A DNA stretch of 64,000 nucleotides, taken from NCBI GenBank assembly GCA_003194435.1, contig PQXC01000001.1:169829-233828 (forward strand), read 5' to 3'. Below are positions 57,591 through 64,000 of the stretch, in pieces; positions within the stretch are counted from its first letter, which is position 1, and each line of letters starts with the position of its first letter. Made by a program: the position numbers and the translations under genes. The notes under the pieces were generated by a model. That model had not been told where the DNA came from and searched no databases. It worked only from the letters and a program-made list of their open reading frames with translations. Origin of the DNA: Candidatus Methanophagaceae archaeon. Lineage in GTDB: Archaea > Halobacteriota > Syntropharchaeia > Alkanophagales > Methanospirareceae.

Positions 57591-59591
57591 TCATTCCAAC
57601 TTTATCGCAGGTATCCAATCTGTGTATGTTTTTCCATTCGCATCTGTGAACAGAGTGCATGTTATTGTTCCCCCTGTTACTTCTTTGCTGGGTTCATGGA
57701 TTATCTGAGGATATGAGCCTGTTACGATAGTATAATTATATTTATGACCTTCATACAGCATGACATAAGGAGCACCGCTTACGTTATTTATTGTTATGTT
57801 ATGGTAGTCGTCCTGGTATCCGTTCCAGGTACCATTTGCTATCGGAATGCCATTTTCCTCTAATTCAATCGACTCTGTATGTCCGCCGGTTCCAACACAG
57901 GGGTAGGTGTACAATTTGCTAACGTTGATGTTGCATGAAGGTCTGATTTCCCCTTTATGTGTTCCCATTATACTCGGGTAAGTGCCTGCGCCAGTGTCAA
58001 AGACTGAAGGTACAGGTGCAAAGTAATTCTCCCAAGGCTCCATCAGTGGATGGCTATCAGCATCGGAATATATATTGTAAGGAGCATCGCCAATTCCATC
58101 CCCATCGGCATCACTTCCTTTGTAATCGCTCCAGTAGTTGCCTGTGTAGTTCTCGTAAGTTGTTCCGTTATAAACATAAGTTATTTTTGATGTGGAGTTC
58201 CAGATGTTAGTTGAAAGGGTAGATTTAACGTTATTACCATTGTTTATAAAGTTGTTAAGATAGATTTTGTTGTTGTTCGAGCCCCATGAGTAAATGCCAT
58301 ACCAGTTATTCGAGTTTACGTTGTGGCCGGTTAGGACATTGTTGCTTGAATACCACAAGAAGATACCTTTATAGTTATTCGAGATTGCCTTATTGATAGT
58401 TAAGGTGTTGCTGTTTGAATAGCTGAGATCGATGCCTTCCCAGTTATTCAATGCACTATTGTTGGTTAAGGCGTTGTTACTTGAAGAAGATAAGTAGATG
58501 CCACATTTATTATTCGATGCGTTATTATTCATGAGCATGTTGCTGCTCGAATGCTTCAAGTAGATGCCATAATCGTTATCCCGTGCATTGATATTTTCTA
58601 TTCTTGAATCTTTTGAATAAACAAGTAATATTCCAAATCCATTTTTTGTTAACCTCAAGTCTTTCATGGTTATATTTGTTGAATTCACAACTCCCACACA
58701 GCCAGCACCATTCGGCACCGCTCTATCTTGTTCATTAACCAAATAATAAATAGGTTTTTCATTTACCTTGTTGCTTGCATCTATGTTCTGAGTGAAGTGA
58801 GAAAGGTTATCGCCCCAAACACAAAAGTTGTATTTATTCCCAGACATCGTATTGTTCATTAACGTATTATTGCTTGAATCAAAGAGGCGGATGCCATTGT
58901 TGTTGTTCGAGTTTGCATTATTGCTATTCAAAATATTGCTATCCGAATAATCCAAGTAGATGCCTACTTCCCCATTGTTCGAAGCGTTGTTTCTGGTTAA
59001 GGTGTTGTCACATGAAAAAATCAAGTGTATGCCGAACTGGCTGTTCGATGCTTTGTTTCTGGCTAAGATGTTGTTATCTGAGGAATATAAACGGATGCCC
59101 CACCAGTTGTTCGAAGCGTTGTTGTTCGTGAGCGTATTGTTGCTCGAATGTTTCAAGTAAATGCCGCGGTTGTTGTTTGATGCTTGGTTATTAGAAATGG
59201 TGCAGTGACCCGCTGAGAGATATATTCCAGCTTTTTTATCCTTAGTCGCATCCATAACCATAAATCCACTTATGTTCACATAATCCGCTGTCACATCAAA
59301 GACATGATCTGAGGAATTCGCCGCCTGAACAATCGTTTTAGCCGAGCCATTTTCCGACTTAATCGTCAATCGCTTGTTCACATTTATGTTTTCGGTGTAG
59401 GTGCCATCACGCACGATGATAGTATCGTAGGGGTCAGCCGCATTCACCGCTGCTTGAATAGATTCACCCGGATTAACATAATGTGTAGTTCCGGATGCGC
59501 ATCCAATGCTTACGAATGCCAGCGTTGCGAATAGAACAGCGAGTGCCAACATTATTCTTATTCTAAATTTTCTTTCACTTTCCTTTTTCAT
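57591..59591 (-). CDS. Secreted NosD-type right-handed beta-helix protein with YPSI-GTH module
   Basis: 666 residues. Signal peptide (ALAVLFATLAFVSIGC), then a pectate-lyase-like parallel beta-helix (about 35-470) of some 17 coils with repeats of about 23 residues (NNRGIYLKHSSNNTLTNNNA; KCGIYLSSSSNNALTNNSAL). It has the NosD/CASH-type end NYWSDYKGSDADGDGIGDAP (about 493). The last 125 residues (TYPSIMGTHKGEIRPSCNIN, KLYTYPCVGTGGHTESIEL, TGSYPQIIHEPSKEV, YTDWIPAIKL) repeat the module of the 39846 protein. A role in carbohydrate or matrix binding is probable. The upstream hairpin at 59610-59683 may regulate it. Confidence 0.82.
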   Translation of the reverse strand: MKKESERKFRIRIMLALAVLFATLAFVSIGCASGTTHYVNPGESIQAAVNAADPYDTIIVRDGTYTENINVNKRLTIKSENGSAKTIVQAANSSDHVFDVTADYVNISGFMVMDATKDKKAGIYLSAGHCTISNNQASNNNRGIYLKHSSNNTLTNNNASNNWWGIRLYSSDNNILARNKASNSQFGIHLIFSCDNTLTRNNASNNGEVGIYLDYSDSNILNSNNANSNNNNGIRLFDSSNNTLMNNTMSGNKYNFCVWGDNLSHFTQNIDASNKVNEKPIYYLVNEQDRAVPNGAGCVGVVNSTNITMKDLRLTKNGFGILLVYSKDSRIENINARDNDYGIYLKHSSSNMLMNNNASNNKCGIYLSSSSNNALTNNSALNNWEGIDLSYSNSNTLTINKAISNNYKGIFLWYSSNNVLTGHNVNSNNWYGIYSWGSNNNKIYLNNFINNGNNVKSTLSTNIWNSTSKITYVYNGTTYENYTGNYWSDYKGSDADGDGIGDAPYNIYSDADSHPLMEPWENYFAPVPSVFDTGAGTYPSIMGTHKGEIRPSCNINVSKLYTYPCVGTGGHTESIELEENGIPIANGTWNGYQDDYHNITINNVSGAPYVMLYEGHKYNYTIVTGSYPQIIHEPSKEVTGGTITCTLFTDANGKTYTDWIPAIKLE

Positions 59592-59609
59592 ATCCCATTA
59601 TTTTTATAC

Positions 59610-59683
59610 AAGTCACTATACCCGTACTTAAGTACGGAGCCTGTAAGTAAAAGCCCGCACTTACGCACGGGGACCCGTGACTT
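59610..59683. repeat. Large imperfect hairpin with two 17-bp palindromic units
   Basis: CCCGTACTTAAGTACGG (59621-59637, containing a perfect 16-bp palindrome) and CCCGCACTTACGCACGG (59654-59670) are two variants of one unit. They sit inside outer arms AAGTCAC (59610-59616) and GTGACTT (59677-59683), so the whole 74 bases can fold into one long stem with about 31 paired positions per arm. It is 19 bases before the NosD-like start on the minus strand. It could be an operator or a REP/MITE-like element. Confidence 0.6.
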
Positions 59684-59723
59684 TATACATTTACCCTATG
59701 GAATAAAAAAGTTTTTCGGTCAC

Positions 59724-60694
59724 TGGCTTTGGGGCAAAAAATTTAAATAAACCCATGGTAGATATTTAGAATAGGTGGTAGCGTAAGAAAGGAAAAGAAG
59801 GGTTTTAATTGGGCAGAATATGAGAACGGCAGGGATAACGAGATAAGGAAGTTGGCAGAGCTGTTAAAGTCGGTTATTTGGCGATTGGGTGACCCTTATA
59901 GGATAAAGAGGAGGGGAAGGGGAAGCCCTACTATCCGCCCAAGGGGATGGCTCTACTGGCGGTCATGATGTTCAGGATGGTTTTAAGCGAGCGGGAATAC
60001 GTGAATTGGTTAAAAACGAACAAGTGGCTAATAGAACTCGCAGAATTGCCAAATACCCCAGATAGGAGATCCATAAAGCGCGTTTTTGAAAGAACACCGT
60101 TAAAATACTGGGAAAGGTTAGAGGCGGAAATACAGAAAATTATACCGGATTCAAAGGTGTATGGTGTCGATTCCACGGGGCTCAAGCAAAGCAAGAGGAC
60201 CGGGGCATGGTCAGATAAAAATAACAGGAGAAAGGACTTCAAAAAATTGCACATAATCGCAGATTTGGTAAATAGGGCGATAGTAGAAGAAAAACTGACG
60301 GAAGGGAGGCGGCACGATTCCCCCGTCTTCAAAGAGATGATGGATGACGTTGAAAGTGTAGATAAGATGACGGGTGACCCCGCTTATCTCAGCAGGGATA
60401 ATTGCGAAATCGTCGCCGATAAAGGAGGCGTATTTCAAACCAAAGAAGAGCGTCACGCCAAAGCCAAAGAGTCAAGCCTGGAAGGAGATGATAATGGAGT
60501 GGCTTGAGAAGAAATTTCTTCGAGAATATCACATCCGATCCATTATAGAAGCAATGATATTGTCGTTCAAGTGCATTGCAGGTAGTGCGGTTCAGGAAAA
60601 ATAAGAACATATTAGCAGAGATTATCCTGAAAAAGTGTATATTCAATGCTGTTTGGTATGTAAGGAGGTGTCTATAAATTATGCCCCAAAGCCA
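59724..60694 (+). mobile_element. Insertion sequence of 971 bp with 13-bp terminal inverted repeats
   Basis: TGGCTTTGGGGCA at 59724-59736 and its exact complement TGCCCCAAAGCCA at 60682-60694 frame a decayed transposase gene of IS4/IS5-like type. The inner flanks continue in weaker match (AATTTA-like). No target duplication can be seen next to the ends, so the element is old or its flanks have been altered. Confidence 0.8.
59782..60604 (+). pseudogene. Frameshifted DDE transposase of the 971-bp IS
   Basis: Three pieces in different frames: RKEKKGFNWAEYENGRDNEI to about 59920; then PYYPPKGMALLAVMMFRM... with KVYGVDSTGLKQSKRTGAWS (catalytic Asp, about 60155-60215), FKKLHIIADL, RHDSPVFKEMMDDV and TGDPAYLSRDNCEIVADKGG (second Asp); and, after about 60430, AYFKPKKSVTPKPKSQAWKE to HIRSIIEAMILSFKCIAGSA, which contains the third catalytic residue (Glu in IIEAM). 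At least two indels separate the pieces, so the enzyme cannot be made. The DSTG, KLHI and HDSP motifs are of the IS5 group. Confidence 0.8.
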
Positions 60695-60751
60695 TATAGG
60701 TTACAAACTCACCATGGTCATAGCTTCTTTGATGCCTGTTGCTTAACATGC

Positions 60752-61942
60752 TCATTCGTACCTCACAGCCTCAACGGGACTCATCCTCGCCGCTTTCATT
60801 GCGGGATAAACGCCTGAGAGAACGCCAGTGATGACTGCAACTGCAAGACCGCCGAGCAATACTTCGGCATGCAAAATCGCGGGAATTTCAATACCAAATG
60901 CGGACCCCAAGCCCACACTTATCACATTTGCACCTATAACCCCGATAAGCATGCCTAAAATGCCACCAATTACGCTAATTATCCCGGATTCAAGCACGAA
61001 AATGGTGAGAATATCTCTATTTCTCGCACCTATTGCTTTCATCACGCCTATTTCATGCGTCCTTTCCATCACGGACATGAGCATCGTGTTCATAATACCG
61101 ATGGAAGCGACAATTAGCGAAATTGATGCAATTGCGAGCAGAACAGCCTGTAAAATTTTGAAAAGCTCCTCGAGCTGGCGGATGAAACTGCCCATTGTTA
61201 GTGCTTGAGTGAAGTCCTCTATCTTATGATTCTCATCTATTCGCTCCTCTATTTCATCTGCTATCCTTTCCGCATCTTCTATATTTCTGACCCTGACAAA
61301 GATCATGGAAATTTCATCGCCTATTATCTCCTTCGCATCACGCTTTGTGATATAAATCTGCGTGTCCACCTCAGAGCGGAATCCGCCCTGCTTCTCAAGA
61401 ATGCCAACGACCCTGAAAGTGCGTCCTGCGATTTTTATACGGTCATTTACGCCGATTTCATGCACAAATAAATCCTTTGCGATGCTGTGACCCACGACGC
61501 AAGTCTTGTGGTCGCTCTCTCGCAGTCCTCTACCCTCCTCTTCCTTGACTATCTTGCCGAAGACGGCATGCGTCTCCTTCGGATCGATACCAACGACTTC
61601 AAATAGTTTTCGCTCTCTTCGATGTTCCACATCTTTCACGGCACTGAACATCGCCGCCGCTTCACGAACACCGCTTATCCTTTTTACGTCATGCAAATCA
61701 CGCTCGTTGAAACCACCGAGCATAACATATCCCCGCCCCTGTGTGAATCTTCCGGGCATTACCATGATTGTGTCCGCCATTTCGGTCAATTGAGATGTCA
61801 CTGAATACTTCAAGCCAAAACCTATGCTCATCAAAGCGACAATTGCCGCAATCCCCACTGCTACACCAAGCATTGTCAGGGCAGAACGGGCTTTCCTCTC
61901 ACGCAAATCCCCCAGAGCAAGTGTGAAAATGCCCATTAGCAT
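60752..61942 (-). CDS. MacB/FtsX-type ABC transporter permease
   Basis: 396 residues. A first helix (SALTMLGVAVGIAAIVALMS, about 16-36), a large external domain (about 50-265) and three C-terminal helices (about 270-295, 320-345, 360-385) with RTHEIGVMKAIGARNRDILT (about 298-317) and the FtsX ending GVLSGVYPAMKAARMSPVEA. Such permeases work with a LolD/MacB ATPase on substrates at the outer membrane face, such as lipoproteins or peptides, without a true transport path. Starts 8 bases after the ATPase gene. Confidence 0.9.
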   Translation of the reverse strand: MLMGIFTLALGDLRERKARSALTMLGVAVGIAAIVALMSIGFGLKYSVTSQLTEMADTIMVMPGRFTQGRGYVMLGGFNERDLHDVKRISGVREAAAMFSAVKDVEHRRERKLFEVVGIDPKETHAVFGKIVKEEEGRGLRESDHKTCVVGHSIAKDLFVHEIGVNDRIKIAGRTFRVVGILEKQGGFRSEVDTQIYITKRDAKEIIGDEISMIFVRVRNIEDAERIADEIEERIDENHKIEDFTQALTMGSFIRQLEELFKILQAVLLAIASISLIVASIGIMNTMLMSVMERTHEIGVMKAIGARNRDILTIFVLESGIISVIGGILGMLIGVIGANVISVGLGSAFGIEIPAILHAEVLLGGLAVAVITGVLSGVYPAMKAARMSPVEAVRYE

Positions 61943-61950
61943 CCTCCCAT

Positions 61951-62628
61951 TTATAAGAGCGCGCCATCTGTCATTCGCAATTTCCTGTGAGCTCTCGCGG
62001 CAATGTCAAAGTCATGCGTCACTAAAATGATTGTTCGGCGCTCTTCACTATTTAATCGCTCAAAAATTCCCATTATCACGTTTCCAGCATCCGTGTCAAC
62101 ATTTCCAGTAGGCTCATCCGCCACGATAATTTCAGGATTGTTTGCCAGAGCACGAGCAATCGCCACTCTTTGCTGCTCGCCGCCACTCAACTCCATGGGC
62201 TTATGATAAACTCTGTGCGAGAGCCCGACTTTCTGCAGGAGTTCACTCGCTCTTTTCATTCTTTCAGTCCTTCGTATGCCCGCGAAAAGCATCGGTAGTG
62301 CAACATTCTCCAATGCATTGAGCGTGTGAATGAGATTGAACTGCTGAAAAACGAATCCAATTTTCTCCCTCCTGAGAGCGGCGAGCTCGTTATCGTTCAA
62401 TCTGCTCGTATCTGTGCCTTCTATGAACACCTTTCCGCTCGTGGGTTTGTCCAGACATCCCATCATGTTCAGTAGAGTGGACTTTCCAGAGCCCGAAGGA
62501 CCGAGAATTGCAATGAATTCGCCACGCTTAACACTTAAATTCACGCCTCTCAACGCTTGAACTTCCACTTTTCCCATGTGGTAAACTTTCGTGACGCCCT
62601 CCAGCCGAACTATTTCTTCCGCAGACAT
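61951..62628 (-). CDS. MacB/LolD-type ABC transporter ATP-binding protein
   Basis: 225 residues from the ATG at 62628, with GGAGGGGAAAGAGAG upstream; a longer in-frame start would overlap the previous gene. All ATPase motifs are present: IAILGPSGSGKSTLLNMMGC (Walker A, about 36-53), FVFQQFNLIHTLNALENVAL (Q-loop), MELSGGEQQRVAIARAL (signature, about 140), NPEIIVADEPTGNVDTDA (Walker B) and TIILVTHDFD (H-loop). It drives the permease encoded 8 bases downstream. Confidence 0.93.
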   Translation of the reverse strand: MSAEEIVRLEGVTKVYHMGKVEVQALRGVNLSVKRGEFIAILGPSGSGKSTLLNMMGCLDKPTSGKVFIEGTDTSRLNDNELAALRREKIGFVFQQFNLIHTLNALENVALPMLFAGIRRTERMKRASELLQKVGLSHRVYHKPMELSGGEQQRVAIARALANNPEIIVADEPTGNVDTDAGNVIMGIFERLNSEERRTIILVTHDFDIAARAHRKLRMTDGALL

Positions 62629-62650
62629 GTGCCTTCTCTCTTTCCCCTCC

Positions 62651-63943
62651 TTACCTCGCTCTCCGCCGCCACACGATGAACGCAAAGAACACCATTACCA
62701 CAGCGGACAGCGCAACGATTGCGAGAAGCGGAAATGACCATGCAGGGCTCTCCTCTTGCGGTTCAACGAAAATTTTCACCTCGCATGGCGGCGTCTCGTG
62801 CATTCTTCCCGTTGAGACATCTCTGAAGCGGAGTTTGAAGCGGAATGTGTTCTCTCCTTGCGGAAGCGTGCTTGTGTCCACCGTGAATGATGCGGAGAAG
62901 ACATCTCCAGCGTCCATGTCGCCGATGAAACTCTCAGAGGGAAGAATCCTCATTTGCTCGCAGGGCTCACAGGGAAAGACACTCACGGTACTCACAGGTT
63001 TCTCCATGCCGTTCGCAACATCAAACTCAATCCTCACATTCTCACCCCGCTTGACTTTCGCAGGTGCATCCACAAGAATCAAGTGCATGTCCAATATGTT
63101 CCTCAGCAGGATGCCTGTCTCAAGCACGCTCTTATGCTCGTTCTCACCGTTCTTGTATGTCGCTTCAAACACGATGCTTTTGAACTCCGCCTTTGCCCCC
63201 ACTTCCTCCCCGAGGGCGGAGAGCGTGAAATTCACCGTTTTATGCTCAAAGGGTTCGAGTTTTCCAACGAAAATGCATTCGGGCGTGAGCTCCAAGCCCT
63301 CATCCGCATCCGCATGAACAGAGACGCGGGCGCCGGAAACTGCACTCGGTCGACTGTTCGCAACTGTCACCCGGACTTCTTTCGAATCGCCGGGTGATAT
63401 TTCGGGTGGAATATCCACAAGAATATCTAATGCACTGCTGTCCACTCGCACAGGAATTGGAAAACGCACATCCTTACCGTTCTCAACGGACACGAGCACC
63501 TCAGGGAAGTAAGTGCCATCCTCACAGAATTTATTCACACGCACAGGGAAAGATATGCGAATGCTCTCTCCGGGTCCGAGCGCGCCGATGCGGAAGAACT
63601 CGCTGCTGCGTGTGCGAGAGGAAAGCCACTCAACGCATTTCTTGCTCACGAGCCTAACGCTCTCGATCTCCGCACTCGTCGTTGAGACCGTCGTAGTTCG
63701 TGTGTAAGAGCCTTCATGCTCTTGCTTAAAGCTCTCTTCTGTAACTGTGGACTGCGTCACTGTGTTTTTGAGTGTGAGCGAGATTGTTCCTTCGTCTCCG
63801 GGAAAGAAGACCGCAGGCTCCACATCGTGATTGACGACTGACACTGCAGACCCTTCAGCGTCAGCAGCACACACGGCTTGCAGCAGAACCGCCAGCACCA
63901 CAATACCTGTAATAAACGCAAGAGCGGACTGAACGCCTTTCAT
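62651..63943 (-). CDS. COG1361-type secreted beta-domain protein with membrane anchor
   Basis: 430 residues. Signal peptide (SALAFITGIVVLAVLLQAVC), then three or four NEW3/COG1361-type immunoglobulin-like domains (PAVFFPGDEGTISLTLKNTV about 43; IPPEISPGDSKEVRVTVANS about 180; APAKVKRGENVRIEFDVANG about 295). A C-terminal helix (FPLLAIVALSAVVMVFFAFI) and RRRAR anchor it. It heads the operon with the MacB-like ATPase and permease and is probably their external partner or cargo-binding component. Confidence 0.85.
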   Translation of the reverse strand: MKGVQSALAFITGIVVLAVLLQAVCAADAEGSAVSVVNHDVEPAVFFPGDEGTISLTLKNTVTQSTVTEESFKQEHEGSYTRTTTVSTTSAEIESVRLVSKKCVEWLSSRTRSSEFFRIGALGPGESIRISFPVRVNKFCEDGTYFPEVLVSVENGKDVRFPIPVRVDSSALDILVDIPPEISPGDSKEVRVTVANSRPSAVSGARVSVHADADEGLELTPECIFVGKLEPFEHKTVNFTLSALGEEVGAKAEFKSIVFEATYKNGENEHKSVLETGILLRNILDMHLILVDAPAKVKRGENVRIEFDVANGMEKPVSTVSVFPCEPCEQMRILPSESFIGDMDAGDVFSASFTVDTSTLPQGENTFRFKLRFRDVSTGRMHETPPCEVKIFVEPQEESPAWSFPLLAIVALSAVVMVFFAFIVWRRRAR

Positions 63944-63949
63944 CTCATC

Positions 63950-64000
63950 TCACACACGCTTGAGTAGATCCTCCTTTGCATAATTCCCTGGACCCCTCGA
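63950..64000 (-). CDS. 3' end of an upstream gene (partial)
   Basis: The last 16 codons of a possible gene (SRGPGNYAKEDLLKRV, stop TGA) that ends 6 bases before the COG1361 start, as expected for an upstream member of the same operon. Other frames also end close by, so the reading is uncertain. Confidence 0.3.
   Translation of the reverse strand, partial: SRGPGNYAKEDLLKRV

Noticed and set aside
58110-59240. Dense 69-base periodic repeats
   Set aside because: Explained by the beta-helix coils of the NosD-like protein (about 23 residues each), not a DNA-level repeat element.
1-64000. tRNA, rRNA and multi-unit CRISPR arrays
   Set aside because: No T-loop plus acceptor pairs or regularly spaced repeats were seen on either strand by eye; an exhaustive covariance or repeat scan was not possible.

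Overview
The window is archaeal. Archaeal marks include an ABCE1/Rli1 recycling ATPase, Gar1 next to a TFB-type transcription factor, S4e-L5 ribosomal proteins, an A-type ATPase subunit I, CobY, archaeosortases and many TATA boxes (TTTATATA) 25-45 bases before starts. Formylmethanofuran:tetrahydromethanopterin formyltransferase (ftr), a secreted FmdE-family protein, corrinoid proteins and DUF1638/DUF2284 proteins point to a methanogenic or methane/alkane-oxidising euryarchaeon. The many giant secreted proteins and decayed transposases fit the ANME-1 / Methanophagales-Syntrophoarchaeum side best. That placement is inference from gene content, not from a search.

Layout. 0-3 kb (minus): TPR protein end, two tiny paralogous membrane peptides starting Met-Cys around a radical SAM/SPASM enzyme, then a secreted FmdE-family protein. 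3-7.4 kb (plus): a relic permease, then three secreted cohesin-like proteins (one with a dockerin, one with a PEF-CTERM-like tail) ending in an archaeosortase. 7.6-12.8 kb: Lrp regulator, a membrane/lipoprotein-like pair, a broken restriction-modification locus, an MqnD-like enzyme. 12.8-16 kb (minus): pfkA, class II aldolase and ftr in one tight operon. 16-18.7 kb: transposase relic, CobY, a MotA/ExbB-type protein. 18.7-25 kb: class II ribonucleotide reductase with an HNH intein, DUF357 protein, and a second archaeosortase with its membrane partner and a VPXXXP-tailed vWA/DUF11 substrate. 25-34 kb: ordinary housekeeping (M24 peptidase, SecF, PurH cyclohydrolase domain, MFS, Gar1, a TFB lacking its zinc ribbon, ABCE1).

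34.6-46.4 kb is the most unusual region. A 5.4-kb block (5' end of ABCE1, corrinoid protein, PspAA, PspA, DUF4389 protein, a large S-layer-like protein, start of a secreted protein) is present twice in direct orientation. The second copy is bounded by an 18-bp direct repeat that is part of a 30-nt sequence with the form of an archaeal CRISPR repeat. The flanks of the two copies are nearly identical, yet the roughly 2-kb central part of the S-layer-like gene is completely different, so the pair looks like a surface-protein cassette exchange.

46.7-64 kb: an AglH/MraY-type glycosylation enzyme, nucleoside-recognition membrane protein, roadblock pair, ATPase subunit I, L5 and S4e, SIMPL protein, ImmA/IrrE peptidase with a frameshifted partner, tRNA-binding protein, a transposase/beta-propeller junction, a NosD-type beta-helix protein, a dead insertion sequence with clear 13-bp inverted repeats, and a MacB-type ABC exporter operon with a COG1361 secreted protein.

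No rRNA, tRNA or multi-repeat CRISPR array was seen by eye. All calls come from reading the sequence; no database was searched.
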